Assembly (NCBI GenBank): GCA_002733485.1
Contig: NVVU01000044.1
Location: 2,034-16,327, forward strand
Source of the DNA: Robiginitomaculum sp.
GTDB taxonomy: Bacteria > Pseudomonadota > Alphaproteobacteria > Caulobacterales > Maricaulaceae
Length of the DNA stretch: 14,294 nucleotides
Reading direction: 5' to 3'
In this document: positions 7,137-14,240 of the stretch, in pieces
How the letters are laid out: each line of letters opens with the position of its first letter
Numbering within the stretch: the stretch's first letter is position 1
Program-made: the position numbers and the translations under genes
Notes under the pieces: model-generated
Told to the model about the DNA's origin: nothing
The model's database searches: none
Seen by the model: the letters and a program-made list of their open reading frames with translations, nothing else

Positions 7137-8744
7137 CTACATCCGGAAAATGCCGAACTCTGTCTTTTCCGCAGGGGCATTTTTACTGGCGCAAAGGGCC
7201 AGGCCCAACACCCGGCGGGTGTCAGCCGGCGCGATAATACCATCATCCCAGAGCCGTGCGGTCGAGTAATAGGGCGAGCCTTCTTGTTCGTATTTTTCAC
7301 GGATCGGGGCGGTAAAGGCGTCTTCGTCCTTTTTGCTCCAGCTCTCGCCGCGCGCTTCCATGGCGTCACGCTTGACGGTGGAAAGCACGCTGGCCGCCTG
7401 TTCACCGCCCATCACCGAAATGCGCGCGTTTGGCCACATAAAGAGAAAGCGGGGGGAATAGGCCCGCCCGCACATGCCGTAATTGCCAGCCCCGTACGAG
7501 CCGCCAATGACCACGGTGAATTTGGGCACTCGTGCACAAGCCACCGCCATCACCATTTTGGCCCCGTCCTTGGCAATGCCGCCGGCCTCGTATTTACCAC
7601 CAACCATAAATCCGGAAATGTTTTGCAAAAATACCAGCGGGATATTACGCGCGCAGCACAGCTCGATAAAATGAGCCGCCTTTTGCGCGGATTCGGAAAA
7701 AAGAATGCCATTATTGGCAATAATGCCCACACGCTGGCCGTAAATGCGCGCAAAGCCGGTAACCAGAGTTTCGCCGTAGAGCTTTTTAAACTCGTCAAAT
7801 TCGCTGCCATCGACCAGGCGGGCGATCACTTCGTGCACGTCATAGGGCGCGCGTACATCGCGCGGAATGACGCCGTTTAACTGGTCCGGGCTGTACAGCG
7901 GTTCCTTATTGTCGGCGGCCAGGGGCTCGCCGGTGTGCGGTGCATCCAGATTTTGCACAATACGGCGGGCGAGGTGCAGCGCGTGATCATCATCATTGGC
8001 ATAATGGTCCACCACGCCGGATTGGCGCGCATGCACATCGGCGCCGCCCAGATCCTCGGCGGAAATAATTTCGCCGGTGGCGGCTTTGACCAAAGGCGGA
8101 CCGGCCAGGAAGATGGTGCCTTGCTTGCGCACAATAATGGTTTCGTCCGACATGGCCGGTACATAGGCCCCGCCCGCCGTGCACGACCCCATCACCACGG
8201 CGATCTGGGCAATGCCTTTGGAGGACATAATGGCCTGATTATAAAAAATGCGGCCAAAATGCTCCCGATCCGGAAAAACCTCGGCCTGATGGGGCAGGTT
8301 CGCGCCGCCGGAATCAACGAGATATATGCATGGCAAATGGTTTTCCAGCGCAATCTCCTGCGCTCGCAAATGCTTTTTCACGGTCATGGGAAAATAGGTG
8401 CCGCCCTTAACCGTGGCATCATTGGCCAGCACCATCACCTCGCGGCCCATCACCCGGCCAATGCCGGTGATCAGCCCGGCACCGTTAATGCCGCCGCCAT
8501 ACATATCGTGGGCGGCCAGCGCCGATAGCTCGAGAAATGGCGTGCCGGAGTCGAGCAAATGTTCGACCCGCTGGCGCGGTAACAACTTGCCCCGCCCCAC
8601 ATGGCGTTCGCGGGATCGCTCTGGCCCGCCCAGCGCAGCCTTGGCAGTTTGGGTGTTTAGCGTATCCACCAACGCATCCATTGCCTTGGTATTGGCCGCA
8701 AAGTCTTTGCTCTTGGTATCGATGTCGGAATTCAGGGTGCTCAT
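7137..8744 (-). CDS. mccB: Methylcrotonyl-CoA carboxylase beta subunit (carboxyltransferase)
   Basis: This is the carboxyltransferase subunit of methylcrotonyl-CoA carboxylase. It moves the carboxyl group from biotin on the alpha subunit to 3-methylcrotonyl-CoA, a step in leucine degradation in the cytoplasm. At 535 residues it has the standard length. Both crotonase-fold halves are clear: VDSGGANLPHQ with EVFPDR (about 143-160), GSCTAGGAYVPAMSDE (about 186-201), then QNISGFMVGGKYEAGG, VVIGGSYGAGNYGMCGRAY and MGGEQAASVL. These match MccB/LiuB rather than propionyl-CoA carboxylase beta. The frame is open upstream to 9323, but the ATG at 8744 gives the usual length and has AAGGAA six bases before it. 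The alpha (biotin) subunit is not in the window. The gene is divergent from the crotonase at 8862. Confidence 0.95.
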   Translation of the reverse strand: MSTLNSDIDTKSKDFAANTKAMDALVDTLNTQTAKAALGGPERSRERHVGRGKLLPRQRVEHLLDSGTPFLELSALAAHDMYGGGINGAGLITGIGRVMGREVMVLANDATVKGGTYFPMTVKKHLRAQEIALENHLPCIYLVDSGGANLPHQAEVFPDREHFGRIFYNQAIMSSKGIAQIAVVMGSCTAGGAYVPAMSDETIIVRKQGTIFLAGPPLVKAATGEIISAEDLGGADVHARQSGVVDHYANDDDHALHLARRIVQNLDAPHTGEPLAADNKEPLYSPDQLNGVIPRDVRAPYDVHEVIARLVDGSEFDEFKKLYGETLVTGFARIYGQRVGIIANNGILFSESAQKAAHFIELCCARNIPLVFLQNISGFMVGGKYEAGGIAKDGAKMVMAVACARVPKFTVVIGGSYGAGNYGMCGRAYSPRFLFMWPNARISVMGGEQAASVLSTVKRDAMEARGESWSKKDEDAFTAPIREKYEQEGSPYYSTARLWDDGIIAPADTRRVLGLALCASKNAPAEKTEFGIFRM

Positions 8745-8750
8745 GATGGT

Positions 8751-8756
8751 TTCCTT
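8751..8756 (-). promoter_or_regulatory. Shine-Dalgarno that fixes the mccB start
   Basis: AAGGAA on the minus strand lies six bases upstream of the ATG at 8744. The longer open frame (to 9323) has nothing family-like in its extra 193 codons, and those codons run antisense to the crotonase gene. Confidence 0.7.
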
Positions 8757-8851
8757 GTGCGCAGGACTCACTGCCATGTCCTTAAAGCAGGTACGGCGCA
8801 TTTGCTCAATCTTTGTACCATGCTTAAGTAAGGCAAGAATGCATTGCCATT

Positions 8852-8855
8852 GGAG
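8852..8855 (+). promoter_or_regulatory. Shine-Dalgarno that fixes the crotonase start
   Basis: GGAG, within TTGGAGAGCC, is six bases upstream of the ATG at 8862. The alternative in-frame TTG at 8844 would place this sequence inside the coding region. Confidence 0.65.
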
Positions 8856-8861
8856 AGCCAA

Positions 8862-9689
8862 ATGAGTGACACGCCGTATCGTCTTACCCACAAAGGGCCG
8901 ATTGCCCGTCTGACGCTGACCCGTCCGCAAAAACGCAATGCCCTGAACGCCGCCTATTGGCGGGATCTGCCGGGGTGTATTGCCGACCTGTCGGCAGACG
9001 GCAAAACCCGGGTGCTGATCCTGGATGCCGAGGGGCCGCATTTTTGCGCCGGTATTGATCTTGGCATGTTTGCAGGCATGAACGGTTCCACCGATGACGC
9101 CGAGGCGCGCGAGGCCTTTACCCATACCCTGCAACGCATGCAGAGCGGCTTTGACGCACTGGAGGCGGCGCGCTTTCCCGTCATCGCCGCCATTCAGGGG
9201 TGCTGTATCGGGGCCGGGGTGGATATGACCAGCGCCTGCGATATTCGCATTGCTACGCGGGATGCCTATTTTCGCATTGAAGAGATCAATGTAGGGATGA
9301 TGGCCGATGTGGGTACTTTGCAACGTCTACCCAAGGTTTTGCCGTTAGGGGTGGTGCGCGAGCTGGCCTATACTGGCAGCACGCTAGGCGCAGAGCGCGC
9401 CCATGCGCTGGGCTTTGTTAATGCACTGGGCGATGACCATGATGCCGTGTTGGCGCTGGCCAATGACATGGCGGCGCAGATCGCACAAAAACCGCCCATC
9501 GCCATTGCCGCTTCCAAGGATTGCATCAACCATGCCCGCGATCATGGGGTCGCCGAAAGCATGCGGTATATGCGCGCAGTTCAGGCGGGCGTGTTCAAGC
9601 CGACAGATATTCTAAATGCGGTTACGGCCCGGGCCGAAGGCAAGGTGGCCGAATTTGCAGGTCTGACTCCCACAAATAAATCCGGTTAA
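8862..9689 (+). CDS. Crotonase-family enzyme, delta(3,5)-delta(2,4)-dienoyl-CoA isomerase-like
   Basis: The product is a 275-residue crotonase-fold acyl-CoA enzyme. Oxyanion-hole segments are HFCAGIDL (60-67) and IQGCCIGAGVDM (111-122). The stretch from Asp121 through ACDIRIATRDAYF to EEINVG and MMADVGTLQRLPK (146-158) closely follows eukaryotic ECH1. Asp121, Glu141 and Asp149 reproduce the spacing of the dienoyl-CoA isomerase catalytic acids recalled for rat ECH1 (D176, E196, D204: intervals 20 and 8). That points to isomerisation of 3,5-dienoyl-CoA in unsaturated fatty acid breakdown rather than simple hydration. The neighbouring divergent mccB would also allow 3-methylglutaconyl-CoA hydratase, but the residues fit that less well. 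The start at 8862 was chosen for its GGAG site. The family is certain; the exact reaction is inferred. Confidence 0.85.
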   Translation: MSDTPYRLTHKGPIARLTLTRPQKRNALNAAYWRDLPGCIADLSADGKTRVLILDAEGPHFCAGIDLGMFAGMNGSTDDAEAREAFTHTLQRMQSGFDALEAARFPVIAAIQGCCIGAGVDMTSACDIRIATRDAYFRIEEINVGMMADVGTLQRLPKVLPLGVVRELAYTGSTLGAERAHALGFVNALGDDHDAVLALANDMAAQIAQKPPIAIAASKDCINHARDHGVAESMRYMRAVQAGVFKPTDILNAVTARAEGKVAEFAGLTPTNKSG

Positions 9690-9725
9690 GTTGATGAGGG
9701 CAAGCTGACCATGGAACGTATTATA

Positions 9726-9772
9726 TGATATATCAGAGTACGATTTTTTCGTATGTTGATATCCGATCGGAT
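9726..9772 (+). promoter_or_regulatory. AT-rich leader with three palindromic elements before the patatin gene
   Basis: In 47 bases directly upstream of the ATG at 9778 are a perfect 10-base palindrome TGATATATCA (9726-9735), a hairpin TACGA-5-TCGTA (9739-9753) and a perfect 12-base palindrome ATCCGATCGGAT (9761-9772). A TATGAT -10-like hexamer overlaps the first (9724-9729), without a convincing -35. Operators or a leader hairpin controlling the downstream gene are plausible. The last palindrome occupies the ribosome-binding region. Confidence 0.45.
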
Positions 9773-9777
9773 CCCGA

Positions 9778-11532
9778 ATGCCGCAAGAAATTCCCATGTT
9801 AACCGCCGAGGACCTGGCTGGGATCAGCATCCTTTCCGATGCACCCAAAGGTGCACTCAAGGCGGCGGCCAAAAAGGTGGAATGGTTTTCACTGCCCGGC
9901 GGGCGGCCATTGTTCAAACCCGGGGACCCCGCCGACAGCATCTACTTTTTGCGCTCAGGCGTGTTGGGGGCGTTTAGTACAGGCGAAGACGGGTCGATGG
10001 ATTTTATCGGCCATATTCGCGCTGGCGAGCCGGTGGGGGAAATGGCCTTTCTGGGCGGGGCGCCGCATTCTTCTGCCATTTTTGCCATGCGCGATTCAGA
10101 GATTATACGCTTGCCGCGCGAAGCCTTTGAAAAACTGATCAAGCGGTTTCCCACCCTGATGCGATCCTTGGCGCAAATGATGGTAACCCGCATGCGGGTT
10201 AATCGCCGTGACGGCTGTGGTTGCAGCAGCGAGCCCAAGGTGTTTGCCCTTCTTGCCACCTCGCCAACTATTAATTGCCTGCATGTGGCGCGCATGCTGT
10301 CCGAGGCCCTCAGCAAATTGGGGCGTAGCTCGGTCATTGTCGGTCCCGAAGGTGAGGATAGCGACAGCGACTGGTTTGACGAACTGGAAAGGTCCCATGA
10401 TGTGGTGCTGCTGCATGCGCCGGTCGCCGATACGCACTGGTTTCGGCTGTGCCTGCGACAGGCCGATCGTTTGTGGATTTTGGCCCGCCCCGATGCATAT
10501 CCATCTGAACCCTTATTACCACCAGACCGCTCACCGGCGCGCATGTTTCGTCTGGTCGATGTACTGTTGCTGCACAATCAGGGCGAACGGGTGGTTTCCA
10601 ATGGCTGTGACTGGAAACGGGCGGCCAATGCAGAACGGGTATTTCACTGGAACCAGGGCTCCAAAGCGGATGTCGCCCGCATTGCCCGCACAGCGGCCGG
10701 GCGTTCGGTTGGGTTGGTGCTTTCTGGCGGCGGGGCGCGATCTTACGCTCATATAGGGGCCATACGGGCGCTGCGCGAAGCCGGCATTCCCATCGATTTT
10801 ACCGGGGGCACGTCCATGGGGGCGATCATTGCCGCCGGGCTGGCTTTGGGCTGGGATGATGATCTGATGGAGCGTAATATCTGTGATGCCTTTGTGCATT
10901 CCAACCCGTTGAATGACTACACCCTGCCGGTGGTTGCCCTGACCCGGGGGCGAAAGGTCAACCGGCGGCTGGAGCGCTTTTTTGGAGAGATACAGATTGA
11001 AAATCTGGCCATTCCCTTTTTTTGCATATCCAGCAATCTTGGCAATGGCTGTGCCAGCATTCACCGCGAAGGCTTGTTACGCACCGCCTTGCGGGCATCG
11101 ATTTCCTTGCCGGGCATACTGCCCCCCGTGGTAATGAATGGCGATGTGCACGTTGACGGAGCGGTGGTGAATAATTTTCCTACCGATGTCATGGCACATT
11201 TGCATCGCGGCTTGACCGTTGGCGTGGATGTGGCCCGCCAGAAAGGCCTGAACGTCGATGATTTTATCAATCCTCCGGGGTTCTTTGGCTGGGCCTTGCG
11301 TTATGGGCTGCAGGAAGCGCCCCCCATTGCCAGCCTTCTCATGCGTACCGCCACCATCAGCCATGGCAGCCAGACCGGGCCCAGCGATAATGTTGATGTT
11401 CTGGTCTTGCCCGATGTGCAGGACGTCGAACTGCGTGACTGGAAGGCCTATGACGTTGCCGTTGAGGCCGGATATCGGGCCACGGTTCAAGCCCTCAAGG
11501 AGGGCGCATTTGAGCGCCTGACTATGAATTAA
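9778..11532 (+). CDS. NTE-type patatin-like phospholipase with N-terminal cyclic-nucleotide-binding-like domain
   Basis: This is a predicted serine phospholipase/lysophospholipase of the neuropathy-target-esterase type, 584 residues. A cNMP-binding beta-barrel fold spans about 10-140: FKPGDPADSIYFLRSG (46-61), phosphate-binding-cassette region GEPVGEMAFLGG (83-94). A middle region (154-300), KVFALLATS to the LLLHNQ segment, matches the spacer found in NTE-like proteins. The patatin domain (about 311-480) has the oxyanion motif SGGGARSYAHIG (316-327), nucleophile GTSMG (Ser346) and catalytic Asp460 in DGA. The cassette lacks the expected Arg (APHSSA where PRSA is typical), so canonical cNMP binding is doubtful. 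No signal peptide is seen. Met at 9796 is an alternative start; neither has a strong Shine-Dalgarno. Confidence 0.9.
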   Translation: MPQEIPMLTAEDLAGISILSDAPKGALKAAAKKVEWFSLPGGRPLFKPGDPADSIYFLRSGVLGAFSTGEDGSMDFIGHIRAGEPVGEMAFLGGAPHSSAIFAMRDSEIIRLPREAFEKLIKRFPTLMRSLAQMMVTRMRVNRRDGCGCSSEPKVFALLATSPTINCLHVARMLSEALSKLGRSSVIVGPEGEDSDSDWFDELERSHDVVLLHAPVADTHWFRLCLRQADRLWILARPDAYPSEPLLPPDRSPARMFRLVDVLLLHNQGERVVSNGCDWKRAANAERVFHWNQGSKADVARIARTAAGRSVGLVLSGGGARSYAHIGAIRALREAGIPIDFTGGTSMGAIIAAGLALGWDDDLMERNICDAFVHSNPLNDYTLPVVALTRGRKVNRRLERFFGEIQIENLAIPFFCISSNLGNGCASIHREGLLRTALRASISLPGILPPVVMNGDVHVDGAVVNNFPTDVMAHLHRGLTVGVDVARQKGLNVDDFINPPGFFGWALRYGLQEAPPIASLLMRTATISHGSQTGPSDNVDVLVLPDVQDVELRDWKAYDVAVEAGYRATVQALKEGAFERLTMN

Positions 11533-11556
11533 GGCGCAGGTCTTATCCAGTGTCTG

Positions 11557-11572
11557 GCCCCCGACGCGGGGC
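11557..11572 (+). terminator. Possible terminator hairpin after the patatin gene
   Basis: GCCCC (11557-11561), a six-base loop and GGGGC (11568-11572) lie 24 bases past the stop. Only a short GTTT follows, so the U-tract is weak and intrinsic termination is uncertain. Confidence 0.4.
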
Positions 11573-11620
11573 GTTTGGGATTTCCATCCTGAGACAGTCA
11601 AAGGATACGTTTGCGGTTCT

Positions 11621-11681
11621 TGTCATTGCCGGGTTAATCCCGTACTGGATCACCCAGACATAGACAAGCTGGGTGATGACA
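11621..11681. repeat. 61-base palindromic repeat element (copy B)
   Basis: The element starts TGTCATTGCCGGG and ends GGGTGATGACA. The outer arms TGTCAT/ATGACA pair. Inside are CGGG-5-CCCG (11630-11642) and a stronger stem TCACCCAG/CTGGGTGA (11650-11657 and 11669-11676, loop of 11). Compared with copy A (5641-5720) the two ends are alike, but about 20 bases of the central stem are missing. That looks like an internal deletion variant of the same family. Confidence 0.8.
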
Positions 11682-11763
11682 ATTTCAGGTATATTGCCAA
11701 CACTATACCCCGGGCACACAAGTGTGGGATAAGGTTTTGCAATTCCCACCTCATAACCAAACG

Positions 11764-11852
11764 TGTCATCCCGGACCTGATCCAGGATTCATACTCAATC
11801 TAAATGCATGTGGACCTGTACAATGGATCCCCCAATCAAGTCGGAGGATGAC
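11764..11852. repeat. 89-base palindromic repeat element (copy C, diverged)
   Basis: The left arm TGTCATCCCGGACCTGATCC and right arm GGATCCCCCAATC...GGATGAC form an imperfect inverted repeat; GTCATCC (11765-11771) pairs exactly with GGATGAC (11846-11852). It belongs to the same broad type as copies A and B but follows a GTCATCCCGGA variant, with a longer unpaired centre. It lies 82 bases from copy B. Confidence 0.65.
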
Positions 11853-11906
11853 GAAGAGAGAGGCGAAGGACGTGTTATCCGCCGCATAGCAAACGCAAGG
11901 GTCCAA

Positions 11907-11927
11907 GAGGGGCATCTCTTACCCCTC
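11907..11927 (-). terminator. Possible hairpin in the transglycosylase 3' region
   Basis: GAGGGG (11907-11912) and CCCCTC (11922-11927) form a six-pair stem with a nine-base loop. Read on the minus strand it lies about 88 bases past the slt-like stop and is followed by TTGG, not a U-run. The CCCCTC arm is also the first member of the CCCCT array. Confidence 0.3.
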
Positions 11928-12021
11928 AACCATCCTTCAGTTACCCCTGATATACCCCTTAATGAGAATAAACTGCCCCTTAATAGCCCCTAATATGAGG
12001 CTGTTTACCCCTTTTTACCCC
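11922..12021. repeat. Helically phased array of seven CCCCT motifs
   Basis: CCCC followed by T occurs at 11922, 11944, 11955, 11976, 11987, 12008 and 12018. Start-to-start steps are 22, 11, 21, 11, 21 and 10, close to whole turns of B-DNA. The last six form three doublets with a period of about 32 bases, typically TTACCCCT-N-TACCCCT. On the minus strand this reads as repeated AGGGG(T/C)A, such as AGGGGTAAAAAGGGGTAA. GGGG runs of opposite sense flank the array at 11909-11912 and 12023-12026. It lies in the convergent gap and covers the last codons and stop of the transglycosylase gene. Confidence 0.75.
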
Positions 12022-14240
12022 TGGGGAATTGTCCTGACAGGGCGGGGGCAAAATGCACTTGTCCCCGTTCTATCCGGCAGGGCTACAATGACGCAATTTG
12101 AGTGTGGAATTTGGACTGGCTTTGTAGTGGTTTTATCAGGTTCGCCCGTGCCAACACTGGTCTTGGTCGCAATTTTTGCACCAATATTGACATCGGCTTT
12201 GGCAATGGTGGTTGTACTGACACGGGCCTCCACCGTACCGGCACCACGGTTCAGATCATCCCAAATACTGATCGGCACCGGCGCCCCGGCAAGACGGTGG
12301 CGATAAACCTGCACGTTTTCCAGCACGCGCTGGACATAATTGCGGGTTTCTGAAAACGGAATGCTTTCCACCCAGTCGATAGGGTCAGCATCCGTGCGTG
12401 GATCGCCATATTCCCTGATCCAGCGATAAGCCCTGGTTTTGCCGGCATTATATGAAACCGTGGCCAGGATGTAGGAGCCGTTAAACTCGTCCAATAGCTC
12501 CTGAAGGTGAGCGGCCCCCAGGCGGACATTATAGGCCGGGTCCGAGGTCAGCCAGCTTTTGCGGTAACGTGTACCTATGGCTCGGGCCGTATGACGGGCC
12601 GTGGCGGGCATCAGTTGCATCAGGCCTTGCGCCCCCACACGGCTGACGGCTTTGGGGTCCAGCTCGGTTTCCTGGCGCATCAGAGCCAGTAAAAAGGCCC
12701 GGTCAACTGGCAGGCCATCGGGCAGGGAAATTATCGGCCAGGCGCTATCCGGCAGGACTTCACCGCGCCAGAGTGCCGCCTTGGCCGCCCGCATGGCGGC
12801 GCGTTTCTGCCCCATTTCCTGGGCCAGGGCCGCCAGCATTACATGGTCCACGGCATTGGGTAGAATGTCATCCAGATGATACGAAAACGTGCGGTATAAG
12901 GTGCGATTGCCGCTAAGGCCGATCAGCTTTAACGCCTGAATTTGCAGATTGTTCTTAAAATCCGTGCGTTGCATGGCGGTAGGTTGCGGGTCCTTGCCCA
13001 AATCCAGGGTTTTACCCCCCAGCTTTTGGGCGGCCAATTGCCCATAATAGGTAAAATCATGCTTGGAGGCCTTTTGCCATGCCGTTTGTGCATCCTCAAC
13101 CGCGCCCATGGCTTGCTCGGCACGGCCTATCCAGTAATAAGCCCTAGCCAGTGATACCGGCGTGGAAACCCCGTTTTTAAGGCGGGTAAAATGTGAAAGC
13201 GCCAAAATAGGGTCTTGCAGTTTTTGCAGAGCCAACCAGCCAGCCAGAAATTCGCCAGCGGCAAATTCGGCACCTTTGGTCATGCCATGGCCAGCGGCCA
13301 GGGTGTAAGCCGTGGCAAAATCACCGTCTTTGAGGGCGCGGCGGGCCAGCAGATGACGTTCTGACCACATGCGTTTGGCGGCAACTTTGTTTAACGAACC
13401 CTCAGGCAGGTTTAAGGCAAATTCAGTGGCTTCCTCTACCAGGCCATGACGGCGACGCCAGCGCGTGCGCTCGTATAACAGTCCGCCATCGCTTTCATAG
13501 GCTTTGGGAACCCGGCGTACCGCCGCATCAATACCCTTGGCATTGCGCATCAGTTTGTATCGTGCCGTGGCCAAGGCTTTATCCGCCCCGTGGAGGCGGT
13601 TTAACATACGATAGGCCTCACTGCGATGCCTTCCCCAGATCATTTTATCAGCGCGAATAATATGATCTTTCGACGTTAAGTAATCGCCATAAGTATTTAA
13701 TAATTTGCGCTCATTATCTTTTGATAATGTGTTGTTATGCCAGGCGGAACGAATTTGGGCTTTGGTTTCTTCGATAAAGCCTTTTGTTTTCAGGGCGTGG
13801 GCAAAGGCCAGTTTGCCGGTGCCGGTAAGAGGTGGCCATTGATCAAAATATTTGATGATGAATTCAGGGTTCATACCGGAATCATCAATTTTTTTCTCAG
13901 CTTCAATGCGAATTTTATTATGGCGCGGCCAGCCTTTGAGGGTTTCTACGGCCTCTTTAAGTTCAAAAAACCCGGCATTTCTGTCTTCAACGGCCAGCCG
14001 CCAAAGCAGTAAATCGCGTCCCGCCGGGGTTGATATGCCAGCTTTATAGCCACGTACGGCACCCCATTCATCATTAGAGGCTGCGCGCATGGCATTGCGA
14101 AAGTTATAAAACTCAATGCCATCCTTAAGCGGGCTGGAAATGGCAAAGTCCGGCTTGGCAGAGGGAACATATTCCGCAGCATATGCTGTTCCTGCAAGCA
14201 GGAAGGCCGCAATTGGCACTATGCGCAGAAGTTTGATCAT
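12015..14240 (-). CDS. Soluble lytic murein transglycosylase (Slt70-like), with C-terminal extension
   Basis: This periplasmic muramidase-like enzyme cleaves the MurNAc-GlcNAc bond of peptidoglycan to give 1,6-anhydro ends. Residues 1-21 are a signal peptide ending AYA. A long helical-repeat region (about 30-500, the superhelical U/L domain type) precedes the catalytic SLT domain (about 510-650): LMRQETELDPKAVS with catalytic Glu524, GAQGLMQLMPATA, YNVRLGAAHLQELL, ATVSYNAGKTRAYRW and ETRNYVQRVLENVQVYRHRL. The catalytic motif is Glu-Thr where Glu-Ser is usual. At 741 residues it exceeds E. coli Slt70 (about 645). About 85 residues after the SLT domain are Thr/Lys/Val-rich, and the final 30 or so are unlike folded protein and encoded in repeat-rich DNA. 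The start lacks a strong Shine-Dalgarno but gives a proper signal peptide. Confidence 0.92.
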   Translation of the reverse strand: MIKLLRIVPIAAFLLAGTAYAAEYVPSAKPDFAISSPLKDGIEFYNFRNAMRAASNDEWGAVRGYKAGISTPAGRDLLLWRLAVEDRNAGFFELKEAVETLKGWPRHNKIRIEAEKKIDDSGMNPEFIIKYFDQWPPLTGTGKLAFAHALKTKGFIEETKAQIRSAWHNNTLSKDNERKLLNTYGDYLTSKDHIIRADKMIWGRHRSEAYRMLNRLHGADKALATARYKLMRNAKGIDAAVRRVPKAYESDGGLLYERTRWRRRHGLVEEATEFALNLPEGSLNKVAAKRMWSERHLLARRALKDGDFATAYTLAAGHGMTKGAEFAAGEFLAGWLALQKLQDPILALSHFTRLKNGVSTPVSLARAYYWIGRAEQAMGAVEDAQTAWQKASKHDFTYYGQLAAQKLGGKTLDLGKDPQPTAMQRTDFKNNLQIQALKLIGLSGNRTLYRTFSYHLDDILPNAVDHVMLAALAQEMGQKRAAMRAAKAALWRGEVLPDSAWPIISLPDGLPVDRAFLLALMRQETELDPKAVSRVGAQGLMQLMPATARHTARAIGTRYRKSWLTSDPAYNVRLGAAHLQELLDEFNGSYILATVSYNAGKTRAYRWIREYGDPRTDADPIDWVESIPFSETRNYVQRVLENVQVYRHRLAGAPVPISIWDDLNRGAGTVEARVSTTTIAKADVNIGAKIATKTSVGTGEPDKTTTKPVQIPHSNCVIVALPDRTGTSAFCPRPVRTIPQG

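Larger units (their letters stand above)
11533..12014. other. Gene-free, repeat-rich gap between convergent genes
   Basis: These 482 bases separate the ends of the patatin gene (+) and the transglycosylase gene (-). They hold a possible terminator (11557-11572), two palindromic elements (11621-11681, 11764-11852) and most of a CCCCT array (11922-12021). I see no coding region: the open frames here are short, unlike known proteins and full of the repeats themselves. Confidence 0.75.

Noticed and set aside
7935..8528. 197-codon open frame antisense to mccB (also 7284-7880)
   Set aside because: Both are shadow frames of a highly conserved carboxyltransferase, with His/Gly-rich composition typical of antisense reading.
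8798..8830. TTGCTC-17-TAAGTA promoter for the crotonase in the divergent region
   Set aside because: Both hexamers match the consensus weakly and several equally weak pairs exist in the same 117 bases, so none is called.
8844..8861. TTG start for the crotonase
   Set aside because: It would put the GGAG ribosome-binding site inside the gene. The ATG at 8862 is properly spaced from that site.
8745..9323. N-terminal extension of the minus-strand mccB frame to 728 residues
   Set aside because: The extra 193 codons resemble no carboxylase sequence and run antisense to the crotonase gene. The internal ATG at 8744 has a good Shine-Dalgarno and gives the family length of 535.
11808..11993. 61-codon open frame in the convergent gap
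   Set aside because: It is formed from palindrome copy C and the CCCCT array, and its sequence is Pro/Leu/Asn-rich as the repeats dictate. No ribosome-binding site is evident.
11922..12021. CCCCT array as a CRISPR or classical iteron origin
   Set aside because: Repeat cores are five to eight bases with 3-17 base gaps, far too short for CRISPR. No replication initiator gene, DnaA boxes or AT-rich unwinding region were noticed nearby.
12040..12100. Fourth copy of the TGTCATTG palindrome in the transglycosylase 3' end
   Set aside because: On the minus strand only about GTCATTG matches. The right arm and inner hairpins are not there, so it is not supported as a copy.
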